NCBI GenBank assembly: GCA_016234805.1
Contig: JACRNU010000042.1
Span: forward strand, 1 to 47,975
Origin: Elusimicrobiota bacterium
GTDB taxonomy: Bacteria > Elusimicrobiota > Elusimicrobia > UBA1565 > UBA9628
Direction of reading: 5' to 3'
Length of the DNA stretch: 47,975 nucleotides
The position numbers and the translations under genes were made by a program. Shown piece by piece: positions 16,563-24,639 of this stretch (position 1 is its first letter; every line of letters begins with the position of its first letter). Below the pieces are notes generated by a model. The model saw nothing but the letters and a program-made list of their open reading frames with translations. It had not been told where the DNA came from and made no database searches.

Positions 16563-19500
16563 TCAGCGCGTGGCGCCGGCCACGGGAAAATCCATGCCCC
16601 TGCTGTCCACCACCGGGAACTGGGCCTGGGCCTTGTACTTCCTGCTGACCTCCGGAAGCTCGCTCTCCACGTAGGTGAGGAGCTCGCGCACGGTCACGGC
16701 CCCGTCCTTGGGGTTGGCGTCCGCCTTGCCTGCCACGGCCTGGAGCAGGACGTGGGTGAACACCCCGTGGCCTAGGTCCTTGACCTCGGAGGCGAGCTGG
16801 TCCTTGCTCGAGGCCGCCACGACATGGACGCCTGCCGCGCGCGCGAGCATGGAAAGGGCCTTCCTCTCCTCCACCCCGCGTCCCGCGAAGGCCAGGAGCG
16901 CGCCGCCCGCCTTGCACGCGTCTAGCAGCAGGAGCACCTTCTGCGCCCCGACTTTCCTGATGGCGGCCTGGAGCTCGTCCGAAGAAAGGCCCTTGGCCTT
17001 GACCTCGGCCTCGCGCTCCGGGTAGGCGAGCTCGTAGGGGATGAAGTACCACGCGTCGTCGATGGTCACCCCGTGGCCGGCCATGTAGATGACCACCACG
17101 TCCTGCGGCGGCGCGGCCTTGAGCCCGTCGAGCTCCGCGAGGATGGCGGCCTTGGTGGCCGCCGCGTCGAAGAGCTCGCGCCGGCGGGTTTCCTTGAAGA
17201 GCGGCCCGGATGCGTTCACGAAGGCATTTTCCACGGCCAGGGCGTCGGGCCTGGCGTAGTTGAGGTCCAAGGCCGAGTTCCGGTACTCGTTGATGCCCAC
17301 GGCCAGCACCGTGAGGCTGGCCTCCTTCTCCGGGCCCCTGAGCGTGACCGTGGCCGAGGCAGGGTTGCCCTCGATGCGGTCCTTGCTCAAAGCCACGGCC
17401 CTGAACCGGTTCTCCCCGTCCACCAGGGAGACGCTGAACACCACGGTCCTGGTCTTGCCGTTCTTGGCGCTGACCTTGATGTCCCGGGTGTCGGTCCCGA
17501 CCGCCTTGTCGTTGTGGTAGAGCCGGACCTCGTCGACGCCGCCCCCGCGGTCCTCGGCTGAGACCGTGACCTCGAGGGTGTCGGAGGTGACCGACGCGCC
17601 ATCCTTCGGGGACACGATGGTCACGCTCGGCGGCAAGCGGAACCCTTCGGACAGGCTCGGGGTCTTGGCCGAGCCCACGGCTTCGTTGCGAAGCACCCTG
17701 GCCAGGAGGCCCGGCGTGTAGTAGCCCTCGGAAAAGGACTCCAAGGGATAGGATTCGAGCCCCACGGTCCAACGCAGGCTCTTCATCCCGCCAGGCGAGC
17801 CGTCGAAGAACCCTGCGGGCGTGTAAGCCACCCAGTCCTCCCCCATGGTGACCAGCCGCAGGACCTCGTCGCCGGGGGCGTTCAGGTTCTCGCCGAACCT
17901 GTAGCCGATCCGCCAGAACCGCACCGCGCCCTCGCTCTGGCCCGCGGTGGCCACGAGCCCGCCGTCCGCGCTCAAGGCGATGGATCCCACCTCTCCGGAG
18001 TGGCCGGCATAGTACTTCAGGCACCAGCCGTCTTCGAGGCGATAGTAGATGGCCTTGTTGTACGAGCTGGCCAGCACGGCGTGGGCCGAATCCGTGGTGA
18101 ACGCTATCGCGTTGACCTTGCCCGAGTAGCTGAGGGTCCGCGTCTCCTCTCCGGTCGCGAGATCCAGGAGCTTGGCCGTCTCCGTGCTGCCGACCAGCAG
18201 GCTGCGGCCGTCGGGACTCACGGCCACGGACATGACTTCCGAAGGATAGGCGTCGAAGCTCCGGACCTCGGCCGCGGTAGCGACAGCGCGCAGACGCGCC
18301 TTGCCGCGGAGGCCGCCGGTGACCACCCCCGAACCGTCAGGCGTGAAGGCCACGGCCCGGACGTCTTCTTCCACCGCGTCCCATGCCCCGATCCGCGACC
18401 CCTGGGTCAGGTCCCAGACCTGAGCGCCCTTGGATCTGTTCGCCAAGGCCAGGAACCGGCCATCCGGGCTGAGCGCCATGCCGGCCGTCCCCTCAGGGCC
18501 ATGAAGGGTCCCGACGGATTCTCCGGTCGCGGGATCCCAGCGCTTGATGGAGCCGTTCCAGGAACCTGCCAGGAGCTCGCGACTGTCCGGGGTGAACGCC
18601 AGGAGATGGACCGATTTCTCGTGGCCCCTGAGGATGGCGGACTGGGCGCCTGAGGCCAGGTCCCACAGCCGGACGGTCCTGTCCTCGTTGAACAGGTCGG
18701 TGACGCCGACCGCCAGCCAGTTGCCGTCAGGGCTCATGGCCACGCTAGCCAGGTGCTTGGACCTGCTGCCGTAAGTCCTGAGGGCCTGGCCGGTCTCGAG
18801 GTCCCAGACTCGGGCGGCTCCGCCATGACTTCCCGCGGCCAGACGCCGGCCATCCCGGCTGAAGGACACGGAAACCATGAGCTCTCTGCTCTTGTCCCAC
18901 CACTCCAGCTCGCGTGCTTCCTTGCCGGTGCCCAACTCCAGCACGCGGATGGTGTACGGACTGTCCATCAGCGCGAGGAACCTGCCGTCAGGACTCACGG
19001 CCGCGGGTTTGACCACGTTCGGGTGCGTCTTGTGCTCCCGCAGGACCTGGCCGGTCTCGATGTCCCAGACGACCGTCTTCTCCTTGTATGAGGAGACCAG
19101 CAGTTTCTTGTCCGGCGTGATGGCAAGACCGTGGATCGGTCCTTCTCCCGCCGAGAACTCGCGGACCGCCGACCAAGCGGCGCAATCCCAGACCTTGATC
19201 CGGCCGTCCTGGGTCCCGGTGGCCAACAGCTTGCCATCCGCGCTGAACACGGTGGCATACACCGGCTCGGAGAACCCCTCGAGGGATTTCAGCTCCTTGC
19301 CGTCCTTGAGGCCGCGCACGGAGACCTTTTTTCCCCAGGTGCCTACCGCCAGGGTCTTGCCGTCCGGGCTCAAGGACACGGACCTGCCCGCCAACATGTC
19401 CCAGAGCCCGCCGGCGGAGATCAGCTCGCGCCCTGTCTTGAGGTCGAAGACGATGATGGCGTCGTGCATCCCGGCCGCGAAGAACCGGCCGTCAGCGTCG

Positions 19501-19763
19501 GTCGCCACCTTGTCGATAGCCCTCGAATAGGCCGGGGAAGTCCGTATCTGATAGCCGGTATCGCTGTCCCACAGCTTGACGCTCGCGTCCTCGGAGCCTG
19601 TCAGGAGGAACCTCCCATCCGAGGTGAAGGCCAGGTCATTGACCGGACCCGCGTGGTCCGCCTGGACCGCGATCTCGGGCTTGGGCGGGGCCTGCGCAAA
19701 GGCCGGCGCGGTCAGGGCGGCCGCGAGCAGGGACAGGAGGAGGACTCGGGTCGGGCTGGTCAT
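16563..19763 (-). CDS. Exported WD40-repeat caspase (peptidase C14), second of pair
   Basis: A 1066-residue protein. ATG at 19763 gives MTSPTRVLLLSLLAAALTAPAFAQA, a textbook signal peptide. Residues about 35-640 carry roughly a dozen WD40 repeats (repeated S-P-D-G-R-x-L-A and V-x-x-W-D motifs). A conserved region with GFFDGSPGG and FSEGYYTPGLLAR links to an Ig-like segment (about 720-830), then a C-terminal caspase-fold domain beginning LTVLAVGINEYRN. Catalytic dyad: His897 in MAGHG and Cys950 in LLDACKAGG. The order WD40 first, caspase last, in an exported protein, differs from the common cytoplasmic caspase-WD40 layout. The long open extension upstream of 19763 is a shadow of the preceding paralogue. 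Target unknown. Confidence 0.88.
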   Translation of the reverse strand: MTSPTRVLLLSLLAAALTAPAFAQAPPKPEIAVQADHAGPVNDLAFTSDGRFLLTGSEDASVKLWDSDTGYQIRTSPAYSRAIDKVATDADGRFFAAGMHDAIIVFDLKTGRELISAGGLWDMLAGRSVSLSPDGKTLAVGTWGKKVSVRGLKDGKELKSLEGFSEPVYATVFSADGKLLATGTQDGRIKVWDCAAWSAVREFSAGEGPIHGLAITPDKKLLVSSYKEKTVVWDIETGQVLREHKTHPNVVKPAAVSPDGRFLALMDSPYTIRVLELGTGKEARELEWWDKSRELMVSVSFSRDGRRLAAGSHGGAARVWDLETGQALRTYGSRSKHLASVAMSPDGNWLAVGVTDLFNEDRTVRLWDLASGAQSAILRGHEKSVHLLAFTPDSRELLAGSWNGSIKRWDPATGESVGTLHGPEGTAGMALSPDGRFLALANRSKGAQVWDLTQGSRIGAWDAVEEDVRAVAFTPDGSGVVTGGLRGKARLRAVATAAEVRSFDAYPSEVMSVAVSPDGRSLLVGSTETAKLLDLATGEETRTLSYSGKVNAIAFTTDSAHAVLASSYNKAIYYRLEDGWCLKYYAGHSGEVGSIALSADGGLVATAGQSEGAVRFWRIGYRFGENLNAPGDEVLRLVTMGEDWVAYTPAGFFDGSPGGMKSLRWTVGLESYPLESFSEGYYTPGLLARVLRNEAVGSAKTPSLSEGFRLPPSVTIVSPKDGASVTSDTLEVTVSAEDRGGGVDEVRLYHNDKAVGTDTRDIKVSAKNGKTRTVVFSVSLVDGENRFRAVALSKDRIEGNPASATVTLRGPEKEASLTVLAVGINEYRNSALDLNYARPDALAVENAFVNASGPLFKETRRRELFDAAATKAAILAELDGLKAAPPQDVVVIYMAGHGVTIDDAWYFIPYELAYPEREAEVKAKGLSSDELQAAIRKVGAQKVLLLLDACKAGGALLAFAGRGVEERKALSMLARAAGVHVVAASSKDQLASEVKDLGHGVFTHVLLQAVAGKADANPKDGAVTVRELLTYVESELPEVSRKYKAQAQFPVVDSRGMDFPVAGATR

Positions 19764-22700
19764 CAGGGTCTGCCGGCCTTCCCGATGGGAAAGTCGTTGC
19801 CCAGCGAATAGCCGGTGGGCAGCTGGGCCTGCGACCGGTATCTCCGGGAGAGCTCGGGAAGGCGGTTTTCGACGTAGCTCTCCAGGCCCTTGACGGTCAC
19901 CGCGCCTCCGCCGGCGGGCGCGGCCGCGCCATTGAGGGCCTCCAGCACGAGGTAGGTGAAGGCGCCGTGTCCCAGGTCCTTGACCTCGCCGGCCAGTTGG
20001 TCCGAGCCTGACGCTGCGATGACGTGCACTCCCGCGGCGCGGCCCAGCTGGTAGAGCGCCTTGCGCTCCTCGAACCCGCGGCTCGCGAAGGCCGGCAGGG
20101 CACCGCCCGACTTGCAGGCGTCCATGAGGACCACGACCTTCTTGGCGCCGAAGCGCCGGATGGCCTCGAGCAGTTCGGCGGAGGAGACGGCCTTGGCCTT
20201 GACCTCCTCCTCGCGCTCGGGGTATCGGACCTCGGCCGGCACGAAGTACCATGCGTTGTCGACGAAATCCCCGTGGCCCGCCAGATAGACCACCACGACG
20301 TCCTGCCCGGGGATGCTTTCGAGCTCAGCCAGGCTCCCCATGATGGCGGGCTTGGTGGCTTGGCTGTCGTAGAGTTCCCGGACATCGACGCGGCCGAAGA
20401 GCGCCCCGCCCTGCGCGCGGAAGAAGGCGGCGAGACCCTGGGCGTCGGGGCGGGCGTAGTTCAGGTTGAGCGCGGGGTTCTGGTATTCGTTGATGCCCAC
20501 CGCGAGGACGTGCAGGTTCGCGGTCTTCCCGGGCCCGGCCCAAAAGACGCTGACGCGGGCCGGGTTCCCCTCGATGCGGTCGCGGCTGATGCCCACGGCT
20601 TGAAAGACGTTCTCGCCGTCCACCAGCTCGACCGCGAAGGTCTGCGTCCTTGTCTTCGGGTCCTTGGCCGCGACCGTGATGTCGCGGCCCGCTGCGCTCA
20701 GGGCCTTGCCGTTGTGGAACAGCCTGATCTCGTCGACCCCGCCGCCCCGGTCCTCCGCTTCGACCGACACCCGGAGGACCTCCTCAACCGCCCGGGCCCC
20801 GTCCGCCGGCGACACGATCCTGGCCTCCGGAGGGAGCGCGAAGCCCGCGGCCAGGCTGGCCTTCTTGGGCCCGGCGACCTTCCCGCCGGCGACGATCCTC
20901 GCCAACAGGCCCGGCGAGTAATATCCTTCCGAGAAAGCGTCGAGCGGGAAGGACTCGAAGCCCGTGGTCCAGCGTATCTGCCCGAGGCCTTCCGGCGAGC
21001 CGTCGTAATATCCGTCCGGCGTCACCGCGACCCAGCCTTTTTGGAACGTGATCAGGCGGCAGAGCTCCCGGCCGGTCTCGGTGGACCACAGGCGCGCGGT
21101 GCCGTCGCGGCTGCCTGTCACGACCAGCGGCGTGCCGGGGATGAAATCCACTGCGGTCACGGCGTCGTTGTGCCCCATGAAGGCGCGCAGGAACCTGCCC
21201 GACGGGAGCTCGAACAGACGCGCTTCGGCGGTCATGCCGCCTGCCAGCAGGCGCCGTCCCGCCCGATCGAATCTCAGCGCGAGCGCGGACATGGCGTCGA
21301 GGATCGTCGCGAGCTTGCGCGACTCGCGGTCCCAGACGAACACGCCGCTGGCGAAGCCCCCGCTCGCGACGAGCTTGTTGTCGGGGCTGAACTCGATCAC
21401 GTTGGTGCCCGCGCTGAAGCCGAACGTGGGCACGGGCCCCTTCAGGGACCCCTCCTCCGTGCCCGAGTCGGCGTTCCAGATGCGGGCGCGGAGGCCCTCC
21501 TTGTTCAAGGCTAAGCTCATGGGGCCGAACGCGGTCGCTACATGGGCGCCGTCGGGGCTTAAGGCTGCCGCGTCCACGCTTTCGCCGAAGAGTCCTTCCG
21601 GCGGAAAGGAGGCGAGCCTGTCCTCGCCGACAGCGTCGAAGAGCTCGGAGCGGCCCAGGTGCTGGCGCGTGAGCAGGCGCTTGCCGTCGGGAGTCAGGGA
21701 GACGCTCTCGACTTTTGTCCGGAACAGGCCGCTCCCATAGGGCTGGAAGGTCCTCAGGGTTTGGCCGGCGTCCACGTCCCACAGGCGGGCCTGGCCATCC
21801 GTCCCGCCGCTCGCGCAGACGCGTGAATCGTCCGCGCAGGCGACCGAGGTGGGAACGGGCCCTTCGAGGGTCCTGATCAACGATCCGGCGGCCAAGTCCC
21901 AGACAGTCAAGGAGCCCGCGGCGATGATGATCTTCCTGCCGTCCGCGGAGGCCGCGAGCGAAGCCACCGGAGCCGCTCCGCCGCCGAAGGCCAGGAGATG
22001 ATCTCCCGTGGCGAGGTCCCAGAGGTGGGCCTGCTGCTCGGCCGTGCCCGCGACCAGGGCCTTGCCGTCGGCCGAGAAGTCGAGGCAAGTGACCCGGGGG
22101 ACCTCGAGCCTCTGCACCGGCGTCTGGCCGCGCCAGTCCCAGAGCTCGACGCCGGTCTGGCCGGCCACGGCCAGCAGGCGGCTGTCCGGGCTGAAGGCGA
22201 TCGCGTAGCCGGAGAGCGCACCGCTGGGCCCTTTGGCGAACAGCTCCTCGCCCGAGCCGGTCTTCCATAACCGGAAACCGCCGTCGCCGAAGAAGCCCGC
22301 GACGGCCGAGCCGTCGCGGCTGAAGACGACCCTCTGGTAGGCGAGCTCTCCTCCCAGCATCCGCGCCGGACGCTTCCCCTTGAGATCCCACAGCTCTACC
22401 GCGTTGTCTTCGGGAGAGAGCTCGGTCCCGCCGGCCACGGCCAGCAGCAGGCCGTCCGGGCTGAAGGCCAAGTCGTGGGCCTGCCCCCGGGCTCTTTGAG
22501 AGAGCGTCTTTTGTCCGGTCTGGGCGTTCCATACGCAGACTTCGCCGGCCGGCGAGGCGGCCGCGACCAGGGCGCCGTCAGGGCTCACGGCCACGGCCAC
22601 GGCGCCGGCCGGCAGGTAGAGCGACCTGTACGGCCGCTTGTCGGCCAGGCGCCAGAGCTTCACCGCATCTCCGCCCGCGCTGGCAAAGGCCTTTCCCCCA

Positions 22701-22993
22701 GGGAAGAGGGCGATCGACTCCACCGCGTGCGTATGTCCCGCGTAGGTGCGCAGTTCGACGCCGGTCTTGGCGTCCCACAGCTTCACGGAGTTATCCTGTC
22801 CCGCGGTCAGGAGGAACCGGCCGTTGGGAGTCAGGCGGACGCCGAAGATCGTCCCGGTATGGCCCATCTGGATGACGAACTCGGGTTTGGGCTTGGCCGG
22901 AGCGGCCGGGGCGTCGGCGGCCGCCGGAAGCCGAGCGAGGAACACGGCGATGAGAAGCGAGAGCAGTCGCCGCGGCCGATGATGATCTTCCAA
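19763..22993 (-). CDS. Exported WD40-repeat caspase (peptidase C14), first of pair
   Basis: A 1076-residue paralogue of the following gene. I place the start at TTG 22993: it gives a positively charged n-region (HHRPRR) followed by LLSLLIAVFLARLPAAADA, a signal peptide, with GAGGT-like ribosome binding sequence 6 nt upstream. Architecture repeats that of its neighbour: WD40 propeller(s) about 40-650, a YYDGSPEG...FSEGYYSPGLLAR linker, an Ig-like segment, and a caspase domain with His907 (LAGHG) and Cys960 (LMDACKSGG), again 53 residues apart. Its TGA overlaps the next ATG (TGATG), so both are co-translated in equal amounts. An N-terminal extension to 23164 exists but lacks export features. 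Confidence 0.85.
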   Translation of the reverse strand: MEDHHRPRRLLSLLIAVFLARLPAAADAPAAPAKPKPEFVIQMGHTGTIFGVRLTPNGRFLLTAGQDNSVKLWDAKTGVELRTYAGHTHAVESIALFPGGKAFASAGGDAVKLWRLADKRPYRSLYLPAGAVAVAVSPDGALVAAASPAGEVCVWNAQTGQKTLSQRARGQAHDLAFSPDGLLLAVAGGTELSPEDNAVELWDLKGKRPARMLGGELAYQRVVFSRDGSAVAGFFGDGGFRLWKTGSGEELFAKGPSGALSGYAIAFSPDSRLLAVAGQTGVELWDWRGQTPVQRLEVPRVTCLDFSADGKALVAGTAEQQAHLWDLATGDHLLAFGGGAAPVASLAASADGRKIIIAAGSLTVWDLAAGSLIRTLEGPVPTSVACADDSRVCASGGTDGQARLWDVDAGQTLRTFQPYGSGLFRTKVESVSLTPDGKRLLTRQHLGRSELFDAVGEDRLASFPPEGLFGESVDAAALSPDGAHVATAFGPMSLALNKEGLRARIWNADSGTEEGSLKGPVPTFGFSAGTNVIEFSPDNKLVASGGFASGVFVWDRESRKLATILDAMSALALRFDRAGRRLLAGGMTAEARLFELPSGRFLRAFMGHNDAVTAVDFIPGTPLVVTGSRDGTARLWSTETGRELCRLITFQKGWVAVTPDGYYDGSPEGLGQIRWTTGFESFPLDAFSEGYYSPGLLARIVAGGKVAGPKKASLAAGFALPPEARIVSPADGARAVEEVLRVSVEAEDRGGGVDEIRLFHNGKALSAAGRDITVAAKDPKTRTQTFAVELVDGENVFQAVGISRDRIEGNPARVSVFWAGPGKTANLHVLAVGINEYQNPALNLNYARPDAQGLAAFFRAQGGALFGRVDVRELYDSQATKPAIMGSLAELESIPGQDVVVVYLAGHGDFVDNAWYFVPAEVRYPEREEEVKAKAVSSAELLEAIRRFGAKKVVVLMDACKSGGALPAFASRGFEERKALYQLGRAAGVHVIAASGSDQLAGEVKDLGHGAFTYLVLEALNGAAAPAGGGAVTVKGLESYVENRLPELSRRYRSQAQLPTGYSLGNDFPIGKAGRP

Positions 22994-23075
22994 GTCTTGA
23001 CCTCGTTCTGGACGCCGTCTGGGAAAGCGGCCTGTCCCGCGCCGGGCGGGGCACGGGCGTCCTTGTGCTTCGTGT

Positions 23076-23084
23076 ATTCTATCA
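23076..23084 (-). promoter_or_regulatory. Possible extended -10 promoter of the caspase operon
   Basis: On the minus strand TGATAGAAT is an extended -10 (TGnTAGAAT). It lies about 80 nt upstream of the TTG start chosen for the first caspase. No good -35 is seen at 16-18 nt, which is tolerated with an extended -10. Confidence 0.35.
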
Positions 23085-23166
23085 TACAGGCGGTCGTCGA
23101 GCGTTCCGCCGAGCCCCGCAGACACCTTGGACGGGGCTGTTTCTGAAATCCGCAACAATACCAAGC

Positions 23167-23172
23167 TATAAT
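23167..23172 (+). promoter_or_regulatory. -10 element of the tRNA-Ser gene
   Basis: A perfect TATAAT ends 8 nt before the first base of the tRNA, so transcription would start within a base or two of the mature 5' end. The -35 region (around 23144) is weak. Confidence 0.5.
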
Positions 23173-23180
23173 CTAAGTCT

Positions 23181-23271
23181 GGAGAGGTGGCCGAGCGGTT
23201 TATGGCGGCGGTCTTGAAAACCGCTTAGGGTTAACAGCCCTACGGGGGTTCGAATCCCTCCCTCTCCGCCA
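23181..23271 (+). tRNA. tRNA-Ser (UGA anticodon)
   Basis: The acceptor stem GGAGAGG pairs with CCTCTCC at 23261-23267, followed by discriminator G and an encoded CCA ending at 23271. The anticodon stem-loop GCGGTCTTGAAAACCGC presents TGA, reading UCA. The long variable arm (TTAGGGTTAACAGCCCTA region) is typical of class II serine tRNAs, and the T-loop is GGTTCGAATCC. The accessory-looking genes that follow make its 3' end a plausible integration site, although no integrase or att repeat was seen. Confidence 0.97.
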
Positions 23272-23319
23272 TTCTGCGACGCGGTTCAAAATTCCTTGGA
23301 CCGCGTCTCGCTTTTCAGG

Positions 23320-23357
23320 GAACCAAAACTGGGGGTCGCTCGTATATAAGGGTATGA
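23320..23357 (+). promoter_or_regulatory. Shared upstream block, copy 1 (promoter of first ORF6N gene)
   Basis: These 38 nt, ending one base past the ATG, are identical at 34 positions to 24021-24058, the block before the second ORF6N gene, with no gaps. TATATA at 23343-23348 lies only 5 nt before the ATG, implying a leaderless or near-leaderless message. GGGAAC at the left edge and CGTA 17 nt later resemble an ECF-type sigma promoter; this is an inference. Confidence 0.5.
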
Positions 23358-23911
23358 AGCCCCCCAATCCCATGACGCCGCAGTTGGAAGTCGAGAGTCG
23401 CATATACCTAATCCGCGGCCATAAGGTCATGCTCAGCCATGATCTGGCCGAGCTGTATGGTGTCGAGACCCGAGTTCTCGTGCAGGCGGTCCGGCGCAAT
23501 CTCGACCGGTTCCCGGAAGACTTCATGTTCCGCCTCACCTGGGAAGAGGCGAAGCGCGCGACTTCTCGCTTCGGGAACCAGACGCCCTCGCAGAATTCAA
23601 GATCACAAATTGTGATCTTGAGATGGGGAGAGAATGTCAAATACCTCCCGTTTGCATTCACGGAGCAGGGGGTCGCGATGCTTTCAAGCGTCCTCCGCAG
23701 CAAACAGGCGGTCCAAGTCAACATCGAGATCATGCGGGCCTTCGTGAGGCTTCGGCAGATTCTCGGTGCCCACAAGGACTTGGCGGCCAAACTCGAGGCA
23801 TTGGAGAAGAAGTACGACGCCCAGTTCAGCGTGGTCTTCGATGCGATCAGGAAGCTCATGGCACCGCCCGCGCCTCCGCGTCCCCGTATCGGCTTTAGGC
23901 CGGACCCCTGA
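23354..23911 (+). CDS. ORF6N-domain DNA-binding protein, copy 1
   Basis: A 185-residue protein of the ORF6N family (PF10543), which includes phage antirepressor-like and KilA-N-associated proteins. Conserved N-terminal pattern: [39 protein letters not shown]; then [19 protein letters not shown] and [15 protein letters not shown]-terminal coiled coil (about 130-165) and the tail [16 protein letters not shown] follow. It starts 83 nt after the tRNA. A perfect 12-bp inverted repeat lies inside the gene at the codons for the SQIVIL segment. The second ORF6N gene is a diverged tandem copy with the same promoter block and tail. Role: probably a sequence-specific DNA-binding regulator; host or mobile-element function unclear. 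Confidence 0.85.
   Translation: MKPPNPMTPQLEVESRIYLIRGHKVMLSHDLAELYGVETRVLVQAVRRNLDRFPEDFMFRLTWEEAKRATSRFGNQTPSQNSRSQIVILRWGENVKYLPFAFTEQGVAMLSSVLRSKQAVQVNIEIMRAFVRLRQILGAHKDLAAKLEALEKKYDAQFSVVFDAIRKLMAPPAPPRPRIGFRPDP
23597..23621. repeat. Perfect inverted repeat inside ORF6N copy 1
   Basis: Left arm TCAAGATCACAA (23597-23608), one central A, right arm TTGTGATCTTGA (23610-23621). It occupies the codons for Arg-Ser-Gln-Ile-Val-Ile-Leu. The same codons in the paralogue also form a perfect palindrome with a different sequence. Confidence 0.9.
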
Positions 23912-24020
23912 CTTCGCCTGGCGTTCATGGGATCGGCCTCTCGAAATTCGGAACGATGCGGGTGGGCCGGTTCGGCTTCTTCAGGATTGTGAAGCGGAAT
24001 CGGTCCAGCAGGCAGAGGGG

Positions 24021-24058
24021 GAACAAAAACGGGGGGTCGCTCGTATATAGGTGTATGA
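24021..24058 (+). promoter_or_regulatory. Shared upstream block, copy 2 (promoter of second ORF6N gene)
   Basis: Matches 23320-23357 at 34 of 38 positions, ungapped, including TATATA at 24044-24049 placed 5 nt before the ATG and the GAAC-N17-CGTA arrangement. The rest of the 143-nt gap between the two ORF6N genes shows no gene. Confidence 0.5.
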
Positions 24059-24582
24059 CAGAGAAAACCTCCCTAGTTCCATTCGGTGATGTCAGCAAGC
24101 GGATCTTCCTGATCCGCAACCAGAGGGTCATGATTGACAGTGACCTGGCGACGTTGTACGGGGTGACGACCTTCAACCTCAACAAAGCGGTCAAGCGGAA
24201 CATCGGCCGGTTCCCGCCGGACTTCATGTTCCAGTTGACCCCGGATGAGTACCGGGCTCTAAGATTCCAGATTGGAATCTTAGAGAGGGGGCGCCATGCC
24301 AAGTATCTTCCGCGTGTTTTCACGGAACAAGGCGTCTCGATGTTGTCCAGTGCGCTGCGCAGCGAACGGGCTGTTCGCGTGAATATTGCGATAATGCGCG
24401 CCTTCGTGCGGCTGCGGCAGATGGTATCCATGAACGCAGAACTGGCAGCCAAGCTGGCAGAGCTTGAAAGAAAGACCGAAAAGCACGACGAGAGCATCCG
24501 AGGGCTGTTCCAGGCGATTCGGAAGCTCATGGCACCGCCCGCGCCGTCGCGTCCGCGAATCGGGTTCAGGCCGGACCCGTGA
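24055..24582 (+). CDS. ORF6N-domain DNA-binding protein, copy 2
   Basis: A 175-residue paralogue of the preceding gene. ORF6N motifs: [72 protein letters not shown]; then a coiled coil (about 120-155) and the near-identical tail [17 protein letters not shown] prefer ATG at 24055 because it matches the start of copy 1 and sits directly behind the shared promoter block; an open extension to 23956 has no family similarity. A 13-bp perfect inverted repeat interrupts the gene at codons for RFQIGIL, the equivalent position to copy 1. Likely an antirepressor-like regulator; what it controls is unknown. Confidence 0.85.
   Translation: MTEKTSLVPFGDVSKRIFLIRNQRVMIDSDLATLYGVTTFNLNKAVKRNIGRFPPDFMFQLTPDEYRALRFQIGILERGRHAKYLPRVFTEQGVSMLSSALRSERAVRVNIAIMRAFVRLRQMVSMNAELAAKLAELERKTEKHDESIRGLFQAIRKLMAPPAPSRPRIGFRPDP
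24257..24285. repeat. Perfect inverted repeat inside ORF6N copy 2
   Basis: Left arm CTCTAAGATTCCA (24257-24269), centre GAT, right arm TGGAATCTTAGAG (24273-24285). Aligned codon by codon with the copy 1 palindrome, the arms differ at two positions and the opposite arm carries the matching complementary change each time. Confidence 0.9.
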
Positions 24583-24639
24583 CCGCGACGGGGCCCGTGG
24601 AAGGGGAGGCGGGAAAAGAGGGATAATCTCCGCGGTTCC

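Noticed and set aside
19764-20252. N-terminal extension of the second caspase gene
   Set aside because: It is an out-of-frame read of the first caspase's own C-terminal domain; ATG 19763 starts a perfect signal peptide.
23271-24055. Integrase-bearing mobile element downstream of the tRNA
   Set aside because: No recombinase, terminal repeats or duplicated tRNA 3' end could be found within the window.
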